This document shows positions 35,218 to 44,343 of a stretch of DNA of 64,000 bases, piece by piece. Position 1 is the stretch's first letter. Every line of letters begins with the position of its first letter. Source of the DNA: Psettodes erumei (taxonomy: Eukaryota; Chordata; Actinopteri; Pleuronectiformes; Psettodidae). The position numbers were made by a program, and so were the translations under genes. The notes beneath the pieces are model-generated. The model did not search any database, was not told where the DNA came from, and saw only the letters and a list, made by a program, of their open reading frames with translations. The stretch covers positions 372,001 through 436,000 of the forward strand of contig JAFBJZ010000782.1 of the NCBI GenBank assembly GCA_016785225.1, given 5' to 3'.

Positions 35218-37374
35218 CACTAAAACAAACCCACTTCTTCTTCTTTCTCTGGCCTGAGAACTGAAGCCTCTGTGCCACATCACCCCCCCAAAAAGAAAAG
35301 ATTAGCTCTGAATTCTTTATCAGCATTAGAAGCAAAAAGAGAACGCTTTTAACTCTGTGTGCGTTAAATCAGTTAAGCTACTTTCACAAGCGCACTGTAA
35401 TCCATAAATATTCTGGCACTTTTACACAGTGGCATTGTGTGTAAACACAAGCTGCAGTCCATCAACACTGCTCTGGCTGTTTTTCAGATAGCGACTGAGT
35501 GAGATTTTCAAAAATCTGTTAACGAAAGCAGCAACATTCCCAGCTCCAGCGTGTGCTACAGTGAGATTACGTCATCGCTATGATAGGGAAAAATCAGACG
35601 GAGAAGATGAATCATTGCATCTTTGCTTTGAAGGCACCTCTGTGATGATTTAATGTATGGACTTTTCTGTTACGAGGCGCGAGCAGCTGTGATAAAATAT
35701 TACAGGAACACAGCTGTCAGATGCGAAATATGACCTGCTTCAAATGTAAAAACAGACTAAAAAATCACAGCAACTCTGTCTTTAAAACATATGTTTTTGT
35801 GGACCTTTTCATCTACCCATGGTCTCAACATTGTTCTCCTCTACAGACCGTGGAGTACAACATCTTTGAAGGCACAGAGGTGCGCGGCGGGCCTCTGGTG
35901 GTGATCAGCCAGGGCAAGATTGTCTTGGAGGAGGGGAACCTCCACACCACTGAGGGCTCGGGACGCTACGTGGCCCGTAAACCTTTCCCGGACTATGTGT
36001 ACAAGAGGATAAAGGCTCGCAGCAGGGTAAGGTATCTGTTTGGTCTTTTTTTGATTGATACTGATACTGACTACTGCTTCCATTAGCCAGCTTTCTAAAG
36101 TGTTGTCGAGAGAGGCTGTAGGAAGGGACCAACAATTAGATTTTCCATCCTCGAAAGGACATTTAGCAACAAATGTTGCTCTGCACACTCAAAATCTTTC
36201 TATAATGATTTATGATTGTTTAGTGGCAAGCTGGATGCAGCTTGTCCGGGAATGTGCATGCATCCCTCTTGGAACGGATGGATGGAATATCTCTTTGTTT
36301 CACCACCACCGCTGTTTTGTCTCGTGTCTCCAAAAACTGCAGCTGGCCGAGCTGAGGGGTGTGCCCAGAGGACTGTATGACGGTCCGGTCTGCGAGGTGT
36401 CGGTCACCCCTAAAACCATGACTCCTGCCTCCTCTGCCAAGACCTCACCTGCCAAGCAGCCCAACCAGCCCGTCCGTAACCTGCACCAGTCTGGATTCAG
36501 TCTATCTGGTCAGTGACACATTAAAGGAATCCTTTCTTTATCTAATGCAGTCAAATAAATTCACAGAGGCCTATTAATAATGTCAGCTTCTATTATTGTT
36601 ACCTATCTGTAGATACTGTAAGTGGCTGATAAACTGCAGGGTGTAACTCATGCCTTCATAAATATTTGCTTTCTTACAGTAGGCTTAAGGAAAAATTAAT
36701 CATTAATTTTTTGTCAGTGAAAAATGTTTATACAAGGCCTATGAGTACTAATGCATGAAATCCCGAGCAGTAGAGAAGGTGTATTTCTCTGTCTCGAGTG
36801 GTTCTGCCACTTGATACCATAAACAGTCATAGATTGAGCTAAGCTATGCTAAATTTCCCATTCAGCATACCATCAGACTGCAAGCGGATACATAAAGAGC
36901 AGCGTTCATGTTGCACCAGCAATTTGCACCAGATTCAATCCATTTTTCCCTGCATACTGACATGACATCAATGCAAAGTTCAACTTGGGTGAACATTGAC
37001 ATGCGAGGCCAGTGTTGATAATGTGCAGGCAGTTTTTAATCGTGGATGCAGTATAAGTAAACGCTGGACTCCTTGATTGCGCCCATTCATTCCACTGACA
37101 GGTGCACACCCAGCATAGTCCAAAGTAAAAAAAGAAAAATACCTTTCAAGGCTTTGGAGATAATTTAGGGGATAATTATTTGCAGTATCACAGCCCCCTC
37201 CCCCCAAAAAACAAAAAACAAAAAACTAACAGTGTGTACTTTGTCAGAGAATAAAGTAGCTAACTTTCATTTCATCACACAGGTGCTCAGATTGACGACA
37301 ACATCCCTCGCCGCAACACCCAGCGCATCGTGGCGCCTCCCGGCGGCAGGGCCAACATCACCAGCCTGGGTTAG
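15409..37374 (+). CDS. dpysl2: Dihydropyrimidinase-like 2 / CRMP2, complete, two alternative first exons
   Basis: The long form joins 15409-15675 to the shared exons; the short form uses 18316-18357. Shared exons: 26975-27063, 27273-27457, 28904-29068, 29664-29725, 31028-31108, 31504-31572, 32685-32805, 33237-33393, 33495-33636, 33895-34065, 35847-36026, 36343-36508, 37283-37374. Proteins are 573 aa (short; human 572) and 648 aa (long). CRMP2 is a cytosolic tetrameric adaptor that binds tubulin and transmits semaphorin and kinase signals in growing axons. It has a dihydropyrimidinase fold without catalysis: the metal-binding H-x-H is H-T-R here (GGIDVHTRFQMP). Visible landmarks are Cys505 (human Cys504), the proline-directed cluster Thr510/Thr515/Ser519/Ser523 (GSK3/Cdk5 sites) and Thr556 (ROCK site equivalent). 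The C-terminus, with ASSAKTSPAK, IDDNIPRR and ANITSLG, separates it from DPYSL3. All junctions are GT-AG and in phase. Which teleost duplicate this is remains unresolved. Confidence 0.97.
16725..17075 (-). mobile_element. hAT-like non-autonomous repeat, internal copy
   Basis: The text runs aagtacattttcttac, caagtatttccatg, tgctactttatacttttact, then tctgcataatgtaatttacc and ggtacttgaagtctattttt, and ends near catacttaag. These segments occur in this order in a family widespread in fish genomes whose ends read CAGTGGTGGAAG. The same family is present at 44344-45053. No transposase is present. Confidence 0.6.
17850..18315 (+). promoter_or_regulatory. dpysl2: Probable promoter/5'UTR of the dpysl2 short isoform
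   Basis: GC- and CpG-rich sequence immediately upstream of the exon 1B ATG, without a TATA box. It contains TGCGCATGC at 18006-18014, which resembles an NRF1 core, and pyrimidine-rich and (cat)n-like 5'UTR text at 18190-18240. The transcription start cannot be fixed from sequence. The 153-codon frame over this stretch is treated as a chance open frame in GC-rich DNA. Confidence 0.45.
18316..18357 (+). CDS. dpysl2: dpysl2 short-isoform (CRMP2B) first coding exon
   Basis: 42 nt encoding MSGYQGKKNIPRIT followed by donor aca|gtgagt in phase 0. Mammalian CRMP2B begins MSYQGKKNIPRIT, so the fish form has one extra Gly. The ATG has A at -3. Confidence 0.96.
19106..19142 (+). other. G-quadruplex-capable G-tract cluster
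   Basis: Seven G3-G4 runs are seen at 19106-19108, 19110-19113, 19116-19118, 19120-19123, 19129-19132, 19135-19137 and 19139-19142. Most loops are 1-2 nt and one is longer. Confidence 0.7.
19288..19339 (+). repeat. (CA)26 microsatellite
   Basis: 52 bases of perfect CA repeat in the large dpysl2 intron. Confidence 0.98.
21060..21450 (-). mobile_element. Teleost dispersed element (GGGCTGCAAC-type), one copy plus an adjoining partial copy
   Basis: 21060-21360 contains ccgttgattagtcagttaag, aggccaaacacaattctctg, gacaaaataagcaatctgaa, gacatcacattgg, ggcatttttcactatttcc and gagctgcagcac. That order is typical of a common fish repeat read in reverse. It is followed at 21370-21450 by agatcctcacatttgagaag and ctggaaccagagaatatttg in the opposite sense. 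Related copies lie at 28299-28412 and probably 24990-25085. Confidence 0.6.
21671..21688 (+). repeat. (TG)9 microsatellite
   Basis: Short perfect dinucleotide run. Confidence 0.9.
23255..23475 (+). repeat. Dispersed teleost repeat, copy 1
   Basis: Contains ggctttggtttgctctcatc, ggtgatgtttccagctgcag, aaccaaaaacagagctaaaa and ggacagtg. A second copy with aaccagagctaaaaggacac is at 49715-49930. The family is recognised from memory, not by a search. Confidence 0.5.
24990..25085 (+). repeat. Fragment of the GGGCTGCAAC-type dispersed element
   Basis: Contains cagcgactcataataatttt, cattattcattt and then ttagaagctggaaccag, pieces shared with the 21-kb copy. It is diverged and partial. Confidence 0.35.
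25335..25640. promoter_or_regulatory. Intronic GC/CpG-rich island
   Basis: An abrupt GC- and CpG-rich block inside an AT-rich intron. It is preceded by three AATAAA motifs (25295, 25303, 25313), contains a G-rich run at 25578-25597, and has a CCAAT-type box (attgg) at about 25693. It may be an enhancer, an alternative promoter or an inserted element; no established homology is claimed. Confidence 0.3.
26275..26395 (+). repeat. Polypyrimidine (CT-rich) tract
   Basis: A mostly C and T stretch, with cttttctttcttctttttct and tttttcctccccttccctct among its text. Confidence 0.8.
26576..26606 (+). repeat. (TG)15 microsatellite
   Basis: Perfect TG dinucleotides about 370 bp upstream of dpysl2 exon 2. 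Confidence 0.97.
26975..27063 (+). CDS. dpysl2: dpysl2 exon 2
   Basis: 89 nt with acceptor tttccccag and donor aa|gtgagt. It encodes SDRLLIKGAKIVNDDQ, then SFCADIYMEDGVIK. Mammals have Tyr where this has Cys (SFYADIY). Confidence 0.96.
27273..27457 (+). CDS. dpysl2: dpysl2 exon 3 (vestigial metal-site motif)
   Basis: 185 nt, the same length as I recall for human. It encodes QIGENLIVPGGVKTIDAHGR and GGIDVHTRFQMPDRG. The hydantoinase H-x-H zinc motif reads H-T-R, consistent with a non-enzymatic member. Donor atca|gtaagt. Confidence 0.96.
27458..28903 (+). other. dpysl2 intron 3
   Basis: GT-AG intron containing a fragment of the GGGCTGCAAC-type dispersed element at about 28299-28412. Nothing else is recognised. 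Confidence 0.65.
28299..28412 (-). mobile_element. Fragment of the GGGCTGCAAC-type dispersed element
   Basis: Contains agcgctgaaatgattaactg, agctctgggaaactgtgatg, gccgtttttaattttctctc and attttacagactacgggatg. These are the same building blocks as the copy at 21060-21360. Confidence 0.55.
28904..29068 (+). CDS. dpysl2: dpysl2 exon 4
   Basis: 165 nt. It encodes DHVVPEPGISLISAFEQWRE and then [20 protein letters not shown]. Acceptor gtgtttccag, donor cacg|gtgcga. Confidence 0.96.
29069..29663 (+). other. dpysl2 intron 4
   Basis: GT-AG intron with T- and A-runs near 29270 and 29550. No recognisable element. Confidence 0.65.
29664..29725 (+). CDS. dpysl2: dpysl2 exon 5
   Basis: 62 nt. It encodes VNSFLVYLAYKDIFQLTDAQ; mammals read VYMAFKDRFQLTD. 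Donor cag|gtgggg, phase 0. Confidence 0.95.
29726..31027 (+). other. dpysl2 intron 5
   Basis: GT-AG intron ending ctccgctgcag. No exon or repeat recognised. Confidence 0.65.
31028..31108 (+). CDS. dpysl2: dpysl2 exon 6
   Basis: 81 nt, 27 whole codons, VYEVFSVIRDLGAIAQVHAE and NGDIVAE. Donor gag|gtacga. Confidence 0.96.
31109..31503 (+). other. dpysl2 intron 6 with GT repeat at its 3' end
   Basis: 395-nt GT-AG intron. Its last 38 bases are a (GT)16 run and then atttag, with no ordinary pyrimidine tract. Confidence 0.75.
31466..31497 (+). repeat. (GT)16 microsatellite in the dpysl2 exon 7 acceptor
   Basis: Perfect GT repeat ending six bases before the exon boundary at 31504. See findings. 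Confidence 0.97.
31504..31572 (+). CDS. dpysl2: dpysl2 exon 7
   Basis: 69 nt, 23 whole codons, EQRRILEQGITGPEGHVLSH then PEE. Skipping it would keep the frame. Donor gag|gtgagt. Confidence 0.96.
31573..32684 (+). other. dpysl2 intron 7
   Basis: GT-AG intron with a short (CA)n near 32655-32668 close to the acceptor tgccttccag. Nothing else recognised. Confidence 0.65.
32685..32805 (+). CDS. dpysl2: dpysl2 exon 8
   Basis: 121 nt, VEAEAVNRSVTVANQTNCPL then YITKVMSKSAADVIAQARKK. Highly conserved hydantoinase-fold core. Donor aagg|gtgaga. Confidence 0.97.
32806..33236 (+). other. dpysl2 intron 8
   Basis: GT-AG intron with acceptor aactttcag. Nothing recognised. Confidence 0.7.
33237..33393 (+). 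CDS. dpysl2: dpysl2 exon 9
   Basis: 157 nt, TVVYGEPIAASLGTDGSHYW then SKNWAKAAAYVTSPPLSPDP. Ends with two bases of a Cys codon; donor tcctg|gtaaga. Confidence 0.97.
33495..33636 (+). CDS. dpysl2: dpysl2 exon 10
   Basis: 142 nt, GDLQVTGSAHCPFNTAQRAV then GKDDFSLIPEGVNGTEERMS. Acceptor ttctgtgtag, donor gtg|gtgcgt, phase 0. Confidence 0.96.
33895..34065 (+). CDS. dpysl2: dpysl2 exon 11
   Basis: 171 nt, [20 protein letters not shown] then IFNLYPRKGRIAVGSDADLV. Donor tcg|gtacgg, phase 0. Confidence 0.97.
34852..34876 (+). repeat. (AG)12 microsatellite
   Basis: Perfect purine dinucleotide run in dpysl2 intron 11. Confidence 0.95.
35187..35214 (+). repeat. (CA)14 microsatellite
   Basis: Perfect CA repeat preceded by interrupted cacg units. 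Confidence 0.96.
35847..36026 (+). CDS. dpysl2: dpysl2 exon 12
   Basis: 180 nt, TVEYNIFEGTEVRGGPLVVI then SQGKIVLEEGNLHTTEGSGR and KPFPDYVYKRIKARSR. Donor agg|gtaagg, phase 0. Confidence 0.97.
36027..36342 (+). other. dpysl2 intron 12
   Basis: Short GT-AG intron ending aaaaactgcag. Nothing recognised. Confidence 0.7.
36343..36508 (+). CDS. dpysl2: dpysl2 exon 13 (phospho-regulatory tail)
   Basis: 166 nt, LAELRGVPRGLYDGPVCEVS then VTPKTMTPASSAKTSPAKQP. It carries the Cys504 equivalent and the GSK3/Cdk5 phosphosite cluster (Thr510, Thr515, Ser519, Ser523). It ends in RNLHQSGFSLSG, the Gly split across the intron. Confidence 0.97.
36509..37282 (+). other. dpysl2 intron 13
   Basis: GT-AG intron with an A/C-rich stretch at 37195-37230. 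Nothing else recognised. Confidence 0.65.
37283..37374 (+). CDS. dpysl2: dpysl2 terminal coding exon
   Basis: 92 nt to TAG at 37372-37374, AQIDDNIPRRNTQRIVAPPG then GRANITSLG. Human has R-R-T-T-Q-R; here the first Thr is Asn and the ROCK-site Thr is kept. Confidence 0.97.
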
Positions 37375-39160
37375 AGCGGCAACCTTGGCCACTGAGGAGG
37401 AAATGATGATTTGAGGGAGGACGGCCAGCAGGGCGCCAAGGGTCGAGGAGCCACGTCACGACACCGGGAGCCTCCCCCCTCGCCGCGCCTGACTGGGCCA
37501 TCTGTCGGCCTCGATCTTTAACTTCCTCCTTTGCCACTTTTCCACGTACCCACTCTCCTCTTCCCCAAAACCTGATCCCTAGAGGACACAGCTAGACACA
37601 AAAAAAACAAACAAAAAAAAGTCTGCCTCATGATGAAAAAAGAGAAAAAATGAAAACACTCCTTATTTGAGCACTTTTGACAGCATTATTTAGATTTTTT
37701 TTATACTGTACTTCCTCCCTGCCATGTATCCTTTGATGTTTGTTTTACTGTTGTTTTAAATAGTGGGGTGAATTGAGACTAAACTGAATTAATACAGTTA
37801 AGAAAAGATGATCACGTTTAAGCAGGATGTCCAGTGTATTTCCATTCTTTTCGTTTTGGGAGTAGTTCAAATGGAGCATGGGTACAAAGTATTGTCACTT
37901 TCTAAATAGGCCAAACGGTAGGTTGCTTGAAATTCAATAGTCTTACACTTTATTCCGAATCTAACACTACAAGAATCTAATACTTCCTTCAAGCTGTTGA
38001 CTGTCTCTGATTTGTATTTAAATCGCTTCGTTTTCCGGTGCATCGCCATCTGTCTCACACTGCTGCGATCAATACTAACTGATTATTTGCAATGCGGATG
38101 GCCTTAAGTGAAGAGATATTGAGCAACAACGCAGTCTTTTATTATAGACTCTCGCTGCTCTGGCATCTCTCATGTTTTCCCACCTGTGGCGTAGCTAAGG
38201 TACAGAAGTAAAAAAACATATTCCGTGTTTGGCAGCTGCCCTAGAGCTTGTGAGTCGGAGGGGAAAAGTCTTGCGGAGCAGAAGGAACTTTGGCAGGTAG
38301 TAAATAGAGCTTTATGCCTCATCTCTGTGCATTAGGCCGTCGTTAAGTGGGAGGATTGAAGGAAAGATTTAGGGAGGAAAGACTCAAACTCATCCTTTCC
38401 TTGCCTTATTGCTTCTTAACATCGTCCTTTTTAGAGAACCTTTTAGAAGTGCAGGGAAGGTGCCATTCACTACGCAGCTACTTTAATATGTTCCGGTTCG
38501 TTTGCGGTCCGAATCTTTCAATTGACAGCTGTTGAAGCATCAGATAACCATCCATCACCAACCAGTGCATTTACACACAGAATGTCTCTCCGCCTCCAAA
38601 TGTGACTCTTTTATACTCATCCAAATCCCTCTTTCCTTTCTACTCTTTATGTGCCTGAACCCACAGAAGTTGTACTGATAGTTTTGATTTTTGTTCTTCT
38701 CGTTTTGTCGTTCTTTCTTGAGGTAAGTGAAGGATGTAAGATAAAAAGATGTAAAATAGCCAGGATAAACCGATTCAAAGGTGCCAGATTTTGCGCTTTC
38801 ATAGGGCCTATTCTGCTGGTAGAGCCCCTGTAAAGACGAAAAATGCTCGATATCTTGAAATGTTCTAATGTTTTAGAGTTTTTAACTTGTTGTCAAACTG
38901 CTTTTTAGTGTCATTCTGTATCTAGGTGCCTAAGGGCTGAGCACTATTGATTTACGCTTGAAAGTAGACATGAGCTAATGTAATTCTGACTAGTGTGCAG
39001 TGTTGATGTGTGAGGGATGGGACACACACAGCACGCTCCTGTACAGCCCCCCTTCACTGTTGTGGACTTGATGTCGCTGCGGGCTGCGCTGAGCACTCAT
39101 ATGTTCCTTTTTTTTTTTTTGCATGATCTGGCTTTCATTAAACCAAGCAACTGATTCCCT
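37375..39160 (+). other. dpysl2: dpysl2 3'UTR (inferred extent)
   Basis: Non-coding sequence after the stop codon. A plausible end is the ATTAAA at 39137-39142. Later AATAAA motifs (41605, 42914) would give a longer UTR. The extent is not decidable from sequence. Confidence 0.4.
39137..39142 (+). terminator. Candidate dpysl2 poly(A) signal (ATTAAA)
   Basis: ATTAAA in ctttcattaaaccaag about 1.76 kb after the stop codon, followed by GT-rich text (ccctgtgttccctcttatg). Confidence 0.3.
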
Positions 39161-40872
39161 GTGTTCCCTCTTATGTCAACGGGGTCTTGGCCACCGGACA
39201 CCATCTTTCTGCAATCTGTTTTCTTCCCCATGACTCAACACGGTGCAACAAGCTCAGCCCGACATAGACACAACCAGGGGCCAGTTACATAAGTGGAGAT
39301 TAAAGCTAGTCTAAACTTTAAACTGGGCTTCAATTTCTCAGTTGTCTGTTTAAGACATCAATACCAACTTATTTGGAGTGACCAAAGCTGCCCTGCTCAT
39401 TAAAGGTGGTTACAACGTATTTGTTGCCATGGCAATGTATCTGAGGAGATGCGTATTAGTAACTGAGAGATAGCTTTAGCTTTAGTTAGCGACTGGACAC
39501 ATCAAATAGTGTCACAAGTCTTCGTGTTGTCATATGCTGTTTAAAAGTCCATAACAGAATGGCTCGGGGAGAACTAATGCGCATCTAAATGATCTGACTT
39601 GAAAAAGATCCAAGTCTGTCTTGATGCAACTGACCCCTGACTCATACTCATTTATACACATACAATACAAACTTACACCATATCTGTGTTTGTGCTTTCA
39701 GCCCCAGGTATCAAAGCTTACCCCCCTGAATGGAAGCCTATAGAAGGCAAAGTCTGTCAGCATTACAAATGGTGTATATGTATTTAAAGAATCCAAAGGG
39801 GGGGGTGAGGTGGGGAGTGTAACAAATGCAAGATGAGACAAGATAGGAATGGGATATGGCAACTCAATCTCCACAGCAACACACACATTACAAACAAGGT
39901 TTCTGTAAAGTCAGAGTGGGGAGTTTTGCCCTGTCTGGCTAGACTTTGCTTTACTCACTGTGGTCTGCAGTTTCCTCTCTGTATAGGCCATATTACTCAC
40001 TACTACACCTTTCAATTTGCCTTCATCTATCTTTCGCTTATCCTCCCCTTTCTTTCTTTCTTTCTTTGTCTCTCTTTCCATCCATGGCTCTTTTTGTTGT
40101 TTCTGGCAGTTGCCGTGGCAACAGATCCCTCAGCTCACTCGGGGTTCTGCTTTTTGTTTGTCATGGCAACGTTTGTCAGATTGGAGGTTGCCATTAGCAA
40201 CTCGTCATGACCTGGTGCTATTAGTACAGCTTTATGCGGACACACACATTTTTATAATTAAGTCTGTGACAGCACTGCACCATTTCCACATAATCCTGTG
40301 TTGAGTTGCGTCGAATCCAGAATCCTGTACTGCTTAAAAAAAAGAATCTATTAGAGTTGAAAGCACACTACAGACTGTGGCGGTAACACACACTTACTCA
40401 CACTTTCACACACACTTTAAACAGCAAGCAGCCGTTGCTGTGACGCAGCACCCATGCCTGAATATTTGACTTGGTTATTAAAAACCAGCTGTCAGAGCTG
40501 GCATCCTTGCCATGTCCCATGCCTCCTCAGTTTACACACATACACACTAACACACTAAAACACACACTTATACTCCTGTAATGCTCTGTCAGCTTGGATG
40601 CTTTTTCTATGCCATATTATGCTAATGATATATGAGTGATATGTATGTACGCTACGTGCTGCAGACTGAGAGGAGCTTCCGTCCATTCTGAGGTTGTTGA
40701 TGCTGTTGAACACCTTCTTGCCCCCCTGAGCCCAGTTGTCCCCCCTCCCTCTGTAAACCTTTCCCCTTTGTGAAAGTGAAACTGTGTGATGGTATTCGTC
40801 TTGGTGGCTGTGGGGTTTCTGGGATGCTTGCTCACTATGGAAAAAGTGTCAAATCCCATGGATGGTGATGTT

Positions 40873-40933
40873 AAAAAAAAAAAAAGAAAAAGAAAAAACA
40901 AGATTAAAAAACAGTAAAAAAAAAAAAAAAAAG
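40873..40933 (+). repeat. A-rich tract
   Basis: Mostly A with scattered G, C and T. It could be a retroposon tail, but no retroposon body is recognisable beside it. Confidence 0.7.
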
Positions 40934-42164
40934 GAATCAAATCTCAAGTTTCTTTTGTTTCTGGCTTAAATGTTTTAAGTTAGAAGCTGTCTGTAAATAA
41001 TGAAATATAGAGACAGATATCCGGATTGGGCCACTTACTCTTCAGTGGTGTTGCAGTATAGTTTAGAGGTGTTGTATTACACGTACAAATTAGTTTTTTA
41101 ACCCATGATGAACTTAGTATAGGGGCTGACCACAATCTGCACTGGATATCCAGTAACTAAAAATCTCATTGTCTGCTCAGTTGTGATGGAGTATGACACT
41201 TGTTGGCTGAAGACATAAAGACTGTGAAGGTCCCAGAAACAAAGATGATTAACCTAACCTTAGAAACTGTGTTTACATAGGATGAAAGGCTTAGTATGCT
41301 TCAAACAAACTAGGCTAATGTGTATTCTGACCCCATGTCAAATTCAAATGTTAACACCTCTCCCGAATGGCCACAGCAAGCATTTGCATGGATGCACACA
41401 TGCAGCTCTGTGCTGCGGCATTCAAAGTTTAACACGATTCAACTTTTTCAAACTTGTCACCATGGCAACATCAGACACCACACTGACGGAAACAATACAG
41501 GAGCATATTTTACTTTATGTGAGGTGCATGAACGATACAGCTCTTCTACTGCAGGAAGCTGCGACTAACATGAGCTTCATTAGTTTGATTACTCGCTCTG
41601 GGACAATAAAAAATGTTTATACTAATCGTTAGCAGAACTTGCTGTATCAGTTACATCATATTACTAACCATTTCCTGTATTTAATGCGCAACCCCCTCTA
41701 ATTATTGTGTGATGAGGTTATACCAGGTATCAGGTATGCATCACACTGCAGATCTCTCCAAAAAACCCTGCAGTCTTGTTGCAATGAACTATTCAGTGCC
41801 AGTAACACCGCAAACTTTGGCAAGGCATTCATGACGTTGTACTCAGTTGTGCGCACAAAATGCTTACAAAATAGTTGTGTGCAGAATGAAGAAAAAGCAG
41901 ATCAGAAAAAAAACAGTCAGAGAGGAGGTTTAAGATACAATGCAAAGATCCAACAAGCACTTTGTGCATCCTGAGAACTGATGCACTGAAACAAATGAAG
42001 CTATTTGGACCAGCAACTGACAACTGCATGGTCAGGGGCTATGAATCTTGTACATAGATTGAGAAGATCTTGTTGCATGTCTTCCCAATGTTTGAATGTC
42101 ATGAAATTTAGGTGAAAAGCTGTATTGCATGTAGATGTGAATGTGTTTGTTAGCCCTATGTAAA

Positions 42165-42262
42165 AATGTCCAGCTTGTAGCCTGCCCCTGTACTCCTGCC
42201 TGGGATAGCCTCTTACCCCATGACACCTTGGACGGGCTAATGAAGTTATAGAATGCTAGACT
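42165..42262 (+). mobile_element. LINE-type 3' end fragment (gggatag-ctc family)
   Basis: The ordered pieces cctgggatagcctcttaccc, catgacaccttggacgggct and aatgaagttatagaatg correspond to a very common fish repeat ending (gggataggctccag, gaccct..acgggataagcggttatagaaaatgg). Recognised from memory; subfamily not determined. Confidence 0.55.
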
Positions 42263-43874
42263 AATAATACTTCATTGATCCTTAAAGAAAAGACATAGAC
42301 AGTACAGTACACTACAGTTTCGATGTCTACTGAAAAATGTGTGGTGGTAAAGTCACATGAACGTCTTGCTAACTTCACACCCCGTGCAGTGTATCACGCC
42401 CGTGAAGCTGCATTAATGCTTTTGACACTGGGTGGCAGTGTTGTCATCTGCTTCGGTCCCCTCTCTTCGCTTGCTGTGTCACTGTCTTGTTTGCTGTGTA
42501 CAACCGAGTGAGACACTATGGATATCTTCCTGGAGAGACTGTCTGAAAATATGTGCTGTTATCTCCATTTTCAAACAATGTCTCATCTCAGCCGTCTCGA
42601 CCAGCTTATCACTCCACCTTGTTTAGCGACCCTTATCTACCACACTGTGCAAAAAAAATAAGATGATGAAGATCCCTGAGCATATGTAAAACCACCATGT
42701 AAATTATAGTATGTGTGCTTTATATATGAAACACATATCACCATGTCTATCTAACTGAAAAGGGAGATATCTGCTTGTGTCTGCATACACACACGCACAC
42801 ACATATTTATCCTGCACATGCTTTGGTAAAATGACTGTTATTGTTTGTAATTGTGAAGCCAAACATTTGTAGATTTTGTAAAGACAAAGAAACTTTCATT
42901 GGCGTAATGGGGAAATAAAAACGCCTTGCAAGCTTGAAAAAAGTGAAATAATTAATGAAAGGCTTCTGCGGTGCACATAAAATGGAGCACACACAAAGAT
43001 GAACAGAAAGATGAGCTCCAGAGAGCCTGAACAACGACATGCTGTTGTTTTTTTGGGCTGAAAAATGATTTAAGTAGTTTAGATGCTCTGTGGGCATATC
43101 TTGCACTGCTCTTTTTGTAAATAATTCACATTAGTCCATGCTAAAGTCATAAAACATATGGATCAATAATATTCACCTTTGACTGACTAAACTTAGCCAA
43201 AATTGACACGTGATAAAAAGTGGTGAGCAACTATGTACCTGCAAGGTTTGTTCCCAGGAGCATTAAAGTGAATATCCACCATTTTCTGTGTTGTAATGCA
43301 TTAAAATTATTTTTAACATGAAAGCATTCTTTGACTTCAGAGGCACTTTCATGTGCCATCCTCAGAGGCACATGAAAAAATGCATGAATGGTTTGACAAA
43401 AATATACACAGGATGAATGAACTGTTTGAGATTTAAATGAAAAGCATCATTTGGTTTTTTTTCTTATTCAGGGTAGATTTTCTCTGCAGGTTTAATTGTT
43501 AAAGTTTTTCATCAGCAGAGATCAGGCTCATTTCTCTTTTATGTTATTATTAAATATACCGTCATGATATGATGATATATTTTTTGTTGTGTGTGCTATA
43601 CAGGAAGTTTTTCATAAAGCGGATCCATGGCATCTTTTAATGATGTGAAATCTGAATGTTACAAAGGCTAGTTCTCTCTTGTGTGCAGTATTTCCACACT
43701 GAGCCCCCTAGTGGCTGTTTCGCACAAACTCAGGGAGCTCTACAAGAGGGCTTTTCCCCTCACTTACCATTTGACATTTGATTATCATGGGTTCCATCCA
43801 ACATTTTCTTATATAGACACACTTGGCAGGAAGCTGGGACACACTCTACGCAGTCAGATCTATCAGCTGACACA

Positions 43875-43995
43875 CAGTGTCAGTCACTTACACTGATATA
43901 CACAACTATGGACAATATTACATTTCACCTGAGCTGCACGTCTTGAGACTGCAGGGGAAAGCTGGAGCACCCAGAGGAAACTCACTTGCCCCAGC
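43875..43995 (+). mobile_element. Fragment of a common teleost repeat (ggaggaaac family)
   Basis: Ordered pieces acacaactatggacaatatt, cacgtcttgagactgcaggg, gaaagctggagcacccagag and gaaactca match the widespread fish sequence with actatgggcaatttagag, catgtctttggactgtggga and ctggagtacccggaggaaac. Confidence 0.6.
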
Positions 43996-44343
43996 CAGCC
44001 AGCTCAGGTTTGAGGTTGGATCTGAAACAGATATAACTGTAACCGCTTGTAACAAGTTGATGTGCCCCATGGCTCCTGACCAATCTCCTGTGAATTACAT
44101 TTGTATGCAACTGCAGCAATTTATGATGAAAGGTAAGCGCTTATGTAGCCTATGTGGGAACTAAGGAAATTCAATAAGTTCAATTCACTGAGTGAAGGTT
44201 ATGAACAGTTATAATTAAAGTGATATTTCACCCCAAATCTATGGTTTGAGCATGAAAGGTGGTTGTAAAAAGTCTATAGCTTCCTTTTTTGCCTAGCCCT
44301 TATACTGGATTTTAATATTGTCTTTGCTGTGGAGTAAAACTAT

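Larger units (their letters stand above)
34066..35846 (+). other. dpysl2 intron 11
   Basis: GT-AG intron with a (GA)n run at 34852-34876 and a (CA)14 run at 35187-35214. No exon or gene recognised. Confidence 0.65.
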
